This document shows positions 8,155 to 15,966 of a stretch of DNA of 21,817 bases, piece by piece. The stretch covers positions 1 through 21,817 of IMG/VR virus record IMGVR_UViG_3300031851_000225; one strand, given 5' to 3'. This DNA is from a virus. The notes beneath the pieces are model-generated. The model ran no database searches. It was given only the letters and a program-made list of their open reading frames with translations, and was not told where the DNA came from. Positions within the stretch are counted from its first letter, which is position 1. Each line of letters begins with the position of its first letter. Position numbers and translations under genes: made by a program.

Positions 8155-8691
8155 ATGACTATTACATTGGTGGTTGAAACAGGTGCAGGGCTACACAACG
8201 CCAACAGCTACGTGAGCCTAGATGAATGTAATAGCTACAATTCCTTGCACCCACATAGCGAAGCTTGGCTAGTAGTTGGTAGCGAGGAGCGCAAGCGCAA
8301 TATTTTAATGGCCACGCGCCTGCTGGATAGTGAGGTGGATTGGCATGGAACACCGGTTAAAAACACGGATACAAGCGTTGCACAAGGCGATAGGCAGCGT
8401 TTGCGTTGGCCCCGTAGCGGCGCTAATGATTTGGATGGAAATAACGTCAATCAGCTTGAAATACCAGAATGGCTTAAAGACGCAACTAGCGAACTGGCCA
8501 GACACTTATCAGTAAAAGACCGCACCGAAGAACCCGAAACCCGTGGCTACAGCAGCATGGAAGTTGGCGACTTAAAGGTTGACATAGATAAGACGGACAC
8601 ACCCCCTGTATTACCGCGCAGTGTTGTCCACATGATAAGCCCGTATGGCGATGTGCGTTACAGCCATTCAGTTAAATTGCGGAGGACGTAA
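8155..8691 (+). CDS. head-tail connector, DnaT-like/HK97 gp6-type family
   Basis: A 178-residue protein. The opening T-I-T-L-V-V-E-T-G-A-G then N-A-N-S-Y-V-S-L-D-E is the hallmark of a phage family sometimes labelled DnaT-like in databases. It is regularly found directly after the coat gene and is regarded as a portal-proximal connector. Further family features are A-T-R-L-L-D-S with a D-W-H-G-T-P block, the Q-R-L-R-W-P-R motif, and P-E-W-L-K-D-A-T-S-E-L-A. A C-terminal V-G-D-L-K-V-D segment and L-P-R-S-V follow. It probably joins the portal ring to the head-closure protein. In this phage that partner is encoded almost 9 kb further on. Confidence 0.8.
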   Translation: MTITLVVETGAGLHNANSYVSLDECNSYNSLHPHSEAWLVVGSEERKRNILMATRLLDSEVDWHGTPVKNTDTSVAQGDRQRLRWPRSGANDLDGNNVNQLEIPEWLKDATSELARHLSVKDRTEEPETRGYSSMEVGDLKVDIDKTDTPPVLPRSVVHMISPYGDVRYSHSVKLRRT

Positions 8692-9053
8692 TGGCAGCAG
8701 GCAGCCACGATTTTGAGTGTGAGCAGGGCAGTACGTTTAAGCAAACGATTACCTATGCAGATAGCACAAACACTGCAATCAACCTAACCGATCACAAGGC
8801 AAGGATGCAGGTGCGTTATGCCCGCAGTGGCGAGGCTGATTTGGTTGTGCAACTTAATGAAACCAATGGCAGGGCTACCATAACAAACGCTACTGCTGGC
8901 GAGATTACTTTGTTAATTGATAGCACTACTACAACAACATTTGTAGCAGGTAATTACCACTACGATTTAGAGATTTACACCGCAGACAACCCGCCAACGG
9001 TTGAGCGGATACTGGAGGGGCGTTTTTTAGTTGACCCAGAGGTGACAGTTTAA
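8691..9053 (+). CDS. small beta-sandwich fibre-associated protein (BppU N-terminus-like)
   Basis: A 120-residue protein starting inside the connector stop codon (TAATG), with GGAGG at 8681-8685. The pattern F-E-C-E-Q-G-S-T-F-K-Q-T-I-T-Y, then A-I-N-L-T with A-R-M-Q-V-R, and last E-I-T-L-L-I-D with Y-H-Y-D-L-E-I-Y, is a recurrent phage beta-sandwich. It is known from small virion proteins beside fibre genes and from the N-terminus of upper baseplate proteins. The ending E-G-R-F-L-V-D-P-E-V-T-V is typical. It opens the fibre cassette and probably forms part of a fibre attachment site. The precise role is inferred. Confidence 0.65.
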   Translation: MAAGSHDFECEQGSTFKQTITYADSTNTAINLTDHKARMQVRYARSGEADLVVQLNETNGRATITNATAGEITLLIDSTTTTTFVAGNYHYDLEIYTADNPPTVERILEGRFLVDPEVTV

Positions 9054-9259
9054 TGAGTGACAACACCGTAAAAATTATTAGCACTGGGATCAAAGTTGTA
9101 ACTGTTGGCACGCAGGGGCCGAGGGGAATTACTGGCACCCTTGGCGATGCTACAGACGTAACTATGAGCAACCTACAGGCAGGCGACACAATCACGTATG
9201 ACGGGTCTGCCTTTGTAAACACACCCCAAACAAATCTTACCGATGGAGGTAATTTCTGA
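9053..9259 (+). CDS. small fibre-linked protein with a collagen-like turn
   Basis: A 68-residue protein, overlapping the preceding stop by one base (TAATG). The first third is a beta-strand segment, followed by G-P-R-G-I-T-G, a short Gly-x-x collagen-like stretch. Next come Q-A-G-D-T-I-T-Y-D-G-S-A-F-V-N and an Asn/Thr tail, wording frequently seen in phage fibre shafts. It is probably a minor fibre or trimerisation piece that acts with the following 413-residue fibre, with which it shares a stop/start overlap (TGATG). No specific family is assigned. Confidence 0.6.
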   Translation: MSDNTVKIISTGIKVVTVGTQGPRGITGTLGDATDVTMSNLQAGDTITYDGSAFVNTPQTNLTDGGNF

Positions 9260-10500
9260 TGGCGAACACCATACGTATTAAGCGGCGCGCGACAGGCAGT
9301 GCGGGTGCACCCACCAGCCTCCAAAACGCAGAACTAGCATTTAACGAAGTAGACAATACCCTTTACTACGGCAAGGGCACCGGTGGCGCAGGCGGCACAG
9401 CAACAACTGTTGAGCCTATTGGTGGAACGGGCACCTTTGTTGACAAAACAAGCACGCAAACCATAAGCGGTGCAAAGACATTTTCTAGCACTATTACAGG
9501 TAGCGTAAGTGGCAATGCAGCTACAGCAGATGCCCTTAGCAGCGGGTTTAACATAGACCTAACAGGCGATGCCACGGGCACTGTTACCGGTGTGGATGGC
9601 AGCAGCAACGTAAGCATAACAGTCACAGTGGCCGATGATAGCCACAACCATCTTGCATCTAACATTGATGATTTTGATACACAGGTTCGCACCAACAGGC
9701 TAGACCAGTTGGCAACGCCTACAGGCGCTGTGGCCATGGGTGGCCAAAAATTAAGCGGCCTTGGCACCCCCGTTAATGACGGTGATGCTGCAAATAAGGG
9801 TTATGTAGATGGCGTGAAGCAGGCGCTGGATATTAAGGAAAGCGTGAAGGTAGCAACCACCGCAAACATTACCCTAAGCGGCACACAAACTATTGACGGG
9901 CAAGCTGTATCAGCCGGTGATCGCGTACTGGTAAAAGACCAGACAGATGCAGCAACCAATGGCATTTACGTTTGTGCAGCCGGTGGTTGGGCGCGCGCCG
10001 ATGACTTTGGCACTACGGTTGATGCAAGCACTGGTAGCTTTGCATTTGTTGAAGCCGGTACGGTTAACGCAGGAAACGGTTTTGTTCTTACCACTACAGG
10101 CCACACGCTTGGCTCTAACAACTTGGTTTTCACCCAGTTTAGTGGTGCAGGCCAGATAACGGCAGGTGGCGGCCTTACTAAAAGCGGAAACACTATCCAA
10201 GCCGTTGGCACTGCCGACCAAATAACGGTTGCAGCAGATGCTATTAGTATTGCAACTACCTACGCTGGCCAAAGCAGTATTACCACCCTTGGCACTATTG
10301 CTACAGGCACATGGCAGGCTACGGCAGTTGGTGCAGCATATGGCGGCACTGGCAAAACTACGCTTACAAGCAACGGCATTTTGTACGGCAACGGCACCGG
10401 TGCAGTAGGCGTAACAGCAGCCGGTGCTAATAGCGCAATACTGCAAAGCAACAACGGAACCCCAACGTGGGTAACGACCCTTGATGGTGGTACGTTCTAA
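9259..10500 (+). CDS. fibre protein with Mtd-N-like adaptor and Gly/Thr-rich shaft
   Basis: A 413-residue protein with GGAGGT eight bases upstream. Residues 4-41 (I-R-I-K-R-R, then A-E-L-A-F-N-E-V-D, then L-Y-Y-G-K-G) match the small N-terminal module of phage fibres and tropism determinants that docks the fibre on the virion. Residues about 60-160 are Gly/Thr/Ser beta-shaft with T-I-S-G-A-K-T-F and G-D-A-T-G-T-V repeats. Residues about 165-290 contain A-A-N-K-G-Y-V-D, I-D-G and D-R-V-L-V-K-D-Q-T-D-A-A-T-N-G-I-Y-V, a widespread fibre module. The C-terminus has G-G-T-G-K-T-T and L-Y-G-N-G-T-G. It is probably trimeric. Because of its location among head and neck genes it may be a head or neck fibre rather than a tail-tip fibre. 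Confidence 0.8.
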   Translation: MANTIRIKRRATGSAGAPTSLQNAELAFNEVDNTLYYGKGTGGAGGTATTVEPIGGTGTFVDKTSTQTISGAKTFSSTITGSVSGNAATADALSSGFNIDLTGDATGTVTGVDGSSNVSITVTVADDSHNHLASNIDDFDTQVRTNRLDQLATPTGAVAMGGQKLSGLGTPVNDGDAANKGYVDGVKQALDIKESVKVATTANITLSGTQTIDGQAVSAGDRVLVKDQTDAATNGIYVCAAGGWARADDFGTTVDASTGSFAFVEAGTVNAGNGFVLTTTGHTLGSNNLVFTQFSGAGQITAGGGLTKSGNTIQAVGTADQITVAADAISIATTYAGQSSITTLGTIATGTWQATAVGAAYGGTGKTTLTSNGILYGNGTGAVGVTAAGANSAILQSNNGTPTWVTTLDGGTF

Positions 10501-10511
10501 CGGAGGCTTAA

Positions 10512-10766
10512 ATGTCTACAACTATCAAGTTAAAGCGGAACACATCTAGCGGCAATACCCCCGATGCGTCTGATTTGGCGCTTGGCGAATTAGCTATTAA
10601 TACGGCTGATGGGAAGGTGTTTGCCAAAAAAGGTGATAACTCCGTGGTGAACGTAGCCACTAGCGCAAACCTGTCTGAATTAGATAACGACATGTGGGAG
10701 GTGACTGCAACAACACCTACCAGCGCAACGGGCAAGCCTAACGGTTACGTTTGGTATGTCGTTTAA
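10512..10766 (+). CDS. short adaptor protein, paralogue of the fibre N-terminus
   Basis: An 84-residue protein with GGAGG five bases before its ATG. The first half (I-K-L-K-R-N-T, then L-A-L-G-E-L-A-I-N-T-A-D-G-K-V, then K-K-G-D) repeats the adaptor module at the N-terminus of the 413-residue fibre. The rest is a short strand-rich end closing with G-Y-V-W-Y-V-V. A free-standing adaptor just before the long Thr/Ser repeat protein, which lacks such a module, suggests that it may dock that protein on the virion. The domain similarity is seen in the sequence; the docking role is inferred. Confidence 0.65.
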   Translation: MSTTIKLKRNTSSGNTPDASDLALGELAINTADGKVFAKKGDNSVVNVATSANLSELDNDMWEVTATTPTSATGKPNGYVWYVV

Positions 10767-10784
10767 AAACTACAGGGTTTCATT

Positions 10785-13700
10785 GTGGCAATACATGTGG
10801 AGTACGGCTCACAGGTAAGGGAGCCAGAACAGATAATAGTTAAAGGTAACGCGGGTACACTGCGGGCCGTTAATTATGTGCTGGTTAACAACAGCGGCGT
10901 GCTGACAACAGCTTGGAACGCTATCTATACAACAAGCCGCACCACGCAGGTAACAACTAGCTATACGACTACCTTTGCTACCGATAAAACCACTACGTTT
11001 GACACCACGTTTAATACAACGACATCCTTTGCAACGTTGTATGGCACTACGCGCAGCACTACAACATCGTACGATACAAGTCGATCAACCAGCAACGCTA
11101 CCGGTACGTCTTACCTAACGGATTACCAAACATCGCGCAGCACTACTACAGCCTATACAACAAGCTTTGCAACCGCATCTAGCACTAGCCATGAGACAAC
11201 CACTACGTATACCACTACGTTTGGTACTGCTAGTAACACAAGCCGTACAACAAGCCATAGCACTACTACAACCTATGGCACGCTTAGCGGTACAAGCAGA
11301 ACTACAACTACTAGTTATACCACTAACTTTGGTACGGCCAGCACCACTAGTAGGGCTACAACAACAACGTTTACCACTAGTTATGGCACGCTTAGCACCA
11401 CTAGCCAAAGCACAACGACTAGTTATACAACTACGTTTGGTACAGCCAGCACCACTAGTAATACAACTGAAACATCGTTTACTACAACGTTTGGCACAAG
11501 CAATTCTACCAGCAATGCTACTACCACAACGTTTACCACAACATATGGTACGGCGAGTAGCACTAACCGTGGCACTACCACGACGTACGCAACTACGTAC
11601 CAAACTAGTCGCAGCACAAACCAAGGTACTACTACTAGCTACGCCACGCTATCGTCAACATCACGGGCTACAACAACAGCGTTTGCAACTGCATATGTTA
11701 CGAGCCGAGGTACAAGCAAAAGTACAACCACGACATTTGGCACGCTGTCCGGTACTAGCCGTGCCACAACGACAGCGTTTAGTACCAATTATGGTACTAG
11801 CAAAAGCACAACCACTGCATTTACCACAGCATTTGCAACTGGCACTAGCCGGAGCACCACCACGGCCTATAATACGGCAAGGGATACCGGCACTAGCCGT
11901 TCTACGACCACTGCTTTTAATACAAATTACGGTACTAGTAATAGTACAACTACAAGCTTTACTACTACGTTTGCAACCGGTACTAGCAAAAGCACAACTA
12001 CTAGCTACACCACTACGTTTGCAACTGGCACTAGCAAGAGTACAACTACTAGCTACACTACCTCGTATAATACAAGCAGTGGGACAAGTAAAAGTACCAC
12101 CACCAGCTTTAACACCACGACTACCTTTGGCACTAGCAGGGCAACCACTACAAGCTATAACACCAGCCGTGCAACAGGCACCAGTAAGAGCACCACAACG
12201 TCCTATACAACTACGTTTGGTACTAGCCGTGGCACAAGCAAAAGTACAACCACCAGCTATACCACTACGTACAACACTAGCCGTGGCACTAGTAAATCTA
12301 CTACCACTAGCTATACGACTTCTTACAATACTAGCCGTAGCACAACCAAAAATACTAGCTACACGACCACGTATGGAACTAGCCGTACCACAAGCAAAAG
12401 CACTAACAAAACTACGACCTTTAACACGACAGTAACCAGCAGCAGCACTGATGGCCCACGCCAAACAACGGGCACTTATTACATCGTGTTCAACCTGTTT
12501 TTTTGGGCGGGGGTCAACGTTGGTACCACCACTGGAAACACGCTCACTGTGGGCGGTGCAACTTATACTAGGGGAGCCCTTTATTATTCGGCTTACAACC
12601 CCTACATCGGTGCGGTTTTTTATTACCAAATTTCTAAAACAACAACGTCTTCATCGACCCAAAGCACCAGCCGTAGTACAGCTAAAACTACGTCTTACAC
12701 GACTAGTTACAACACCAGCCGCAGCACTTCAAAAGTTACGGGTTATACAACTGTATACGGGACATCACGCGGTACCAGTAAAAGCACTACGACAAGCTAT
12801 ACAACCACGTATGCGACTAGTCACGGCACAAGCAAGTCGACTACTACAAGCTATACGACCAGCTTTAATACATCGAGCGGTACTAGTAAAAGCACTACTA
12901 CAAGCTATAACACCACCACTACGTTTGGGACTAGCCATAGCACCACCACAAGCTACAACACCAGCCGAGCGACAGGCACAAGCAGGGCCACCACTACCTC
13001 GTATACCACTACGTTTGGGACTTCACGCGGTACAAGCAAGTCAACCACTACGTCCTTCAATACCAACACATCGCTCGGTACAAGCAGGGCAACTACCACG
13101 GCGTTTAACACCAATACGTCACGCGGAACGACTAGGGCAACCACCACTAGCTATAACACTTTAAGCGGTACTAGCCGTGCGACTACAACCTCGTTTGACA
13201 CAGCCACAACTTTTGGCACCAGCAAAAGCACTACCACCGCTTTTGATACGACTACAAGCCGTGGCACCAGTCGCGCTACTACTACAAGCTATAACACGCT
13301 AAGCGGTACAAGCCGCAGCACCACAACTGCGTTTAACACCACTTACCAAACCAGTAAGGCTACCACTACTAGCTATACAACAAGCTTTAATACGGACAGC
13401 ACTACTAGCCGCTCGACTACCACTACGTTTAATACAAACTACGTGACTAGCCATAGCACTACGACAACGTTTACGACTACTTTTGGCACGGCAAGCACCA
13501 CAAGCCGTACAACGACAACTACGTTTAACACTACGTACCAGACGAGCAGGAGCACCAGCAAGTCCACCACGACCACGTTTACTACTTCGTACAATACGAG
13601 CCGTGGCACCAGTAAGGATACAACCACCACGTTTACAACTACGTACCAAACAAGCCGTGGCACTAGCAATGCTACTACCACAGCATTCAGTACAACGTAT

Positions 13701-14255
13701 GTGACGAGCCGCAGTACCGATAAAAGTACAACAACGGCGTTTGCCACGACCTATGCCACCAGTCGCGGCACCAGCAACGATACAACAACTTCGTTTGATA
13801 CCACGTACCAGACAAGCAACGCTACAAACACAGCATACGGCACCACATTTAGCACCACGTACCAAACTAGCCGTACTACTGATAACGGCACTACCACAAC
13901 GTTTGATACTGACTACCAGACGAGCCGTGGTACGAGCCACGCAACAGCCACATCGTTTGCAACAGATAGCACCACAAGCCGAAGCACTACCACAACGTTT
14001 GATACAACATTTGGTACAAGCAACGCCACTACAACGGCCTTTAACACAAACAGCACAACCATACGCCAAACGTCTACAGGCACGCAGACAAGCAGGCTTA
14101 CTGCCGTTGACACAGGCCGCAGCACGCTAACAACGATTAACACCGATACTGTTGTCTATGAGCGCGCAACTGGTACAGGGCAGACCACAGAAGTAAGCAG
14201 TGGCAGTGCAGCATCAAGCCGTTATTGGGACGGCTCACAATGGGTAGAAGAATAA
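10785..14255 (+). CDS. giant Thr/Ser-rich repeat protein, probable virion fibre
   Basis: A 1156-residue protein that starts at GTG with a weak AGGG site. Residues 1-45 are a unique N-terminal head (H-V-E-Y-G-S-Q, then N-Y-V-L-V-N-N-S-G-V). From about 48 to 1090 it is built from roughly 55 repeats of the type T-T-T-x-[YF]-x-T-x-[YF]-x-T-S-x-x, mostly 14, 16 or 18 residues long. Thr and Ser make up well over half of the chain. Alternating Thr and aromatic or small residues imply beta strands. Residues about 551-622 interrupt the repeats with an aromatic, hydrophobic island. The end is unique (S-S-R-Y-W-D-G-S-Q-W-V-E-E), a closing motif seen in other phage fibre proteins. The gene lies after two fibre genes. 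A fibre role is likely; its receptor and any modification are unknown. Confidence 0.8.
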   Translation: MAIHVEYGSQVREPEQIIVKGNAGTLRAVNYVLVNNSGVLTTAWNAIYTTSRTTQVTTSYTTTFATDKTTTFDTTFNTTTSFATLYGTTRSTTTSYDTSRSTSNATGTSYLTDYQTSRSTTTAYTTSFATASSTSHETTTTYTTTFGTASNTSRTTSHSTTTTYGTLSGTSRTTTTSYTTNFGTASTTSRATTTTFTTSYGTLSTTSQSTTTSYTTTFGTASTTSNTTETSFTTTFGTSNSTSNATTTTFTTTYGTASSTNRGTTTTYATTYQTSRSTNQGTTTSYATLSSTSRATTTAFATAYVTSRGTSKSTTTTFGTLSGTSRATTTAFSTNYGTSKSTTTAFTTAFATGTSRSTTTAYNTARDTGTSRSTTTAFNTNYGTSNSTTTSFTTTFATGTSKSTTTSYTTTFATGTSKSTTTSYTTSYNTSSGTSKSTTTSFNTTTTFGTSRATTTSYNTSRATGTSKSTTTSYTTTFGTSRGTSKSTTTSYTTTYNTSRGTSKSTTTSYTTSYNTSRSTTKNTSYTTTYGTSRTTSKSTNKTTTFNTTVTSSSTDGPRQTTGTYYIVFNLFFWAGVNVGTTTGNTLTVGGATYTRGALYYSAYNPYIGAVFYYQISKTTTSSSTQSTSRSTAKTTSYTTSYNTSRSTSKVTGYTTVYGTSRGTSKSTTTSYTTTYATSHGTSKSTTTSYTTSFNTSSGTSKSTTTSYNTTTTFGTSHSTTTSYNTSRATGTSRATTTSYTTTFGTSRGTSKSTTTSFNTNTSLGTSRATTTAFNTNTSRGTTRATTTSYNTLSGTSRATTTSFDTATTFGTSKSTTTAFDTTTSRGTSRATTTSYNTLSGTSRSTTTAFNTTYQTSKATTTSYTTSFNTDSTTSRSTTTTFNTNYVTSHSTTTTFTTTFGTASTTSRTTTTTFNTTYQTSRSTSKSTTTTFTTSYNTSRGTSKDTTTTFTTTYQTSRGTSNATTTAFSTTYVTSRSTDKSTTTAFATTYATSRGTSNDTTTSFDTTYQTSNATNTAYGTTFSTTYQTSRTTDNGTTTTFDTDYQTSRGTSHATATSFATDSTTSRSTTTTFDTTFGTSNATTTAFNTNSTTIRQTSTGTQTSRLTAVDTGRSTLTTINTDTVVYERATGTGQTTEVSSGSAASSRYWDGSQWVEE
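10927..14067 (+). repeat. degenerate tandem repeat tract coding for Thr/Ser units
   Basis: Units of 42, 48 or 54 bases encode T-T-T-x-[YF] blocks, broken only at about 12436-12650. Most units share protein sequence but differ widely in codons, using all four Thr codons and both Ser codon families. A few adjacent units, such as those at about 11990-12060, are nearly identical in DNA and look like recent duplications. A higher-order pair of 68 codons lies at 12042-12245 and 12840-13043. Confidence 0.9.
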
Positions 14256-14401
14256 TGAGCGAAGTTGAAGACATGCAGCACCGGTTGGAAAGCACCTTGG
14301 ATATTGTGCTAGATCATTTCCGTGAAACCGAGGAAAGGATAGCGGCCTTGGAAGCCGAAATTGAGGGGTTAAAAAATGGGATTCAAGAAATCAGCAATTA
14401 A
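14255..14401 (+). CDS. 48-residue coiled-coil protein
   Basis: An ATG overlaps the stop of the repeat protein (TAATG) and opens a 48-codon frame ending at TAA 14399-14401. The product is strongly acidic and almost wholly helical, with heptad-like spacing of Leu and Ile (M-Q-H-R-L-E-S-T-L, then R-I-A-A-L-E-A-E-I-E-G-L). Its last 26 bases overlap the next gene, whose ribosome site GAGGGG (14363-14368) lies inside it. Short coiled coils beside fibre genes can act as trimerisation or assembly chaperones. Here that is only inferred. The reading frame, stop/start coupling and clear heptads support a real gene. Confidence 0.65.
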   Translation: MSEVEDMQHRLESTLDIVLDHFRETEERIAALEAEIEGLKNGIQEISN

Positions 14402-15257
14402 TGAAGAACTAGGCAACGCTGCCACACACTTTTTTAAAAGCGGTAACGTAATACGAAGCAGTGCAAACAAATCACTGGACGATGTGCGCCAAGTGTTGCC
14501 CGCAAATGGCCCAAACGGTACCCGCGTTGAATATGATGTTTGGTACGACTTGGGCTGTACGGATAGGGTGCATGGGTACGTTTACACGGACATAATGACG
14601 CAATTCCTGTATTTGCGTGCAGCCGGTGCACATTGGAGCCATAAGGTTATGGCTGAGGCTGCTGATGGGCCAGCCACGGCTGATGGGCAGCGCATATTTG
14701 AAAGTATTGCTAACCTAGCGGGGGATAAATACATGCTCCGCAAAAGCCACGTAAAAGCCCCATTCGTTATTTTCTTAGCTGGCACCAACATAATTGAAAA
14801 AGCTACTGATTGGGGCAAAGTAAGGAATGCTGTTGACCAAGGCGCAAAGCTTAAGTGCCACCCGCTTACCGCACCGCCTTTGCTTGCATCACTTAAAAAC
14901 CGTTTTGGCACCGACAATATTTTAGACAAAAAGTTATCCGGTCACGAACTACTTAACCAAGCCAGTATTGTGGGTTGCACAGACAACAGCGAGATGGGTT
15001 TAGTAGCATTAGCCAAAGGTAAAACTGTTTACCGGTTTGGCCCCCAGCACACCCAATTCACCTATAGCGCGATCTACAATACTGTTTGGCAAGGTGGTCA
15101 ACCAAGTACGAAAAGGCTGGTGGCCATACTTAGCAGCCCCAACACAGGACTTATCCCAACCATAGAAACTAGCTACTCAGCCCAAGACCGTATAAGCCGT
15201 TTTTTCGCCTATTTCAGCAAGGTACCGCATGTCGCACCCAAACATACTAATCCTTGA
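14376..15257 (+). CDS. putative capsule-synthesis/GT-B-like glycosyltransferase
   Basis: A 293-residue protein with GAGGGG seven bases upstream of its ATG. The C-terminal half follows the pattern of the nucleotide-sugar-binding lobe of GT-B and capsule polysaccharide synthesis (KpsS-like) proteins. It has K160-C-H-P, then L-S-G-H-E-L-L-N-Q-A-S-I-V-G, N-S-E206-M-G-L-V-A-L-A-K and G215-K-T-V-Y-R-F-G. The N-terminal part has Y-D-V-W-Y-D-L-G and a strand-rich K-A-P-F-V-I-F-L-A-G segment. There is no signal peptide or membrane segment, so it acts in the cytoplasm. It sits directly after the Thr/Ser repeat gene, so the fibre could be its acceptor. Host surface sugars are the alternative. The family call rests on motif order only. 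Confidence 0.45.
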   Translation: MGFKKSAINEELGNAATHFFKSGNVIRSSANKSLDDVRQVLPANGPNGTRVEYDVWYDLGCTDRVHGYVYTDIMTQFLYLRAAGAHWSHKVMAEAADGPATADGQRIFESIANLAGDKYMLRKSHVKAPFVIFLAGTNIIEKATDWGKVRNAVDQGAKLKCHPLTAPPLLASLKNRFGTDNILDKKLSGHELLNQASIVGCTDNSEMGLVALAKGKTVYRFGPQHTQFTYSAIYNTVWQGGQPSTKRLVAILSSPNTGLIPTIETSYSAQDRISRFFAYFSKVPHVAPKHTNP

Positions 15258-15942
15258 AGAAAACGACCTAGCGGCCATGACATTGGCCAGTATTAAGGCG
15301 TATGCACCAAAGTCAAAGGTAGCAGTGGTTTCCTGTGATGGCGAAGGGTCTAGGATACGTACAGCTTTACAATGCACAAATAAGGTGACTCTATGCGTAC
15401 AAAGTGGTGTAATACTGCAATCTGGGATTATATATATGCCGCCAATGGCACGGTTATCAAGTTACAGTATTACTATTAGCCGTGCGCACGTTTTTATAGA
15501 CCACCCAAGGCAAAGCCATATTTACGGCTTAATGGGGCTGGAGGCACACAAGGGGGTAATGGATACATCGGTGTTTTTTATAAACCCAGAAAGGTGGCCA
15601 GAAACACCATTGGTTGATAGGGGTGCGATGCGGGACAAGAAAAAACTTGTTATGCCGCGCTATATGAACCACAAAGCAGACGCGGCACTGGAGGCCGTTA
15701 GCGCATGGGGAGCATTGCAATACGGCATGCTAGGCCATGGCGCTGGAATACTAAATTACACCCAGCATTATTTACGCGGGTATGCCACGCCAAACGAAAT
15801 GTACGGCTACCCTTTAGAACTGGCATTGCCGTTTATAGATGATTTACAGCCAACCATGAAAGATAGGGTTTGGCGGTTAGGCTCAAAAGCCAAAACAGTA
15901 GGCGCGCTCTTAAGAACTGGCCTGCAAACTTTTTATGAATAA
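15229..15942 (+). CDS. hypothetical protein, possibly GT-A-like transferase
   Basis: A 237-residue protein overlapping the preceding gene by 29 bases, which suggests coupled translation and a shared task. The N-terminus (I-L-I-L-E-E-N-D, then S-K-V-A-V-V-S-C-D-G-E) looks like the first Rossmann-type strands of a nucleotide-sugar-binding fold. The middle D-T-S-V-F-F-I-N-P-E-R-W-P-E recalls the acceptor-side strand of small glycosyltransferases. The C-terminal third holds G-H-G-A-G-I-L-N-Y and P-F-I-D-D-L. No clear D-x-D metal motif is seen. Context beside the GT-B-like gene is the best support. It could also be an unrelated phage protein. Confidence 0.35.
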   Translation: MSHPNILILEENDLAAMTLASIKAYAPKSKVAVVSCDGEGSRIRTALQCTNKVTLCVQSGVILQSGIIYMPPMARLSSYSITISRAHVFIDHPRQSHIYGLMGLEAHKGVMDTSVFFINPERWPETPLVDRGAMRDKKKLVMPRYMNHKADAALEAVSAWGALQYGMLGHGAGILNYTQHYLRGYATPNEMYGYPLELALPFIDDLQPTMKDRVWRLGSKAKTVGALLRTGLQTFYE

Positions 15943-15966
15943 CATTGCGACCATAGGAGGACGGGA

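Noticed and set aside
9259-10766. Diversity-generating retroelement suspected from the tropism-determinant-like adaptor
   Set aside because: No reverse transcriptase gene and no template/variable repeat pair are visible; the module is a common fibre adaptor.
11167-12435. Long alternative-frame rightward ORF in the repeat tract (Leu/Gln/Arg-rich)
   Set aside because: The ACN/AGY repeat DNA rarely makes stop codons in other frames, so long empty frames arise by chance. It has no ribosome site, and its low-complexity content mirrors the Thr repeats.
10927-14067. CRISPR-like array
   Set aside because: The repeats are degenerate, in frame, contain no constant direct repeat with unique spacers, and encode one continuous protein.
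13299-14069. Leftward ORF of 256 codons, Cys/Arg/Ser-rich, opposite the repeat gene
   Set aside because: A shadow of the same repeat DNA with unnatural composition; no promoter or ribosome site.
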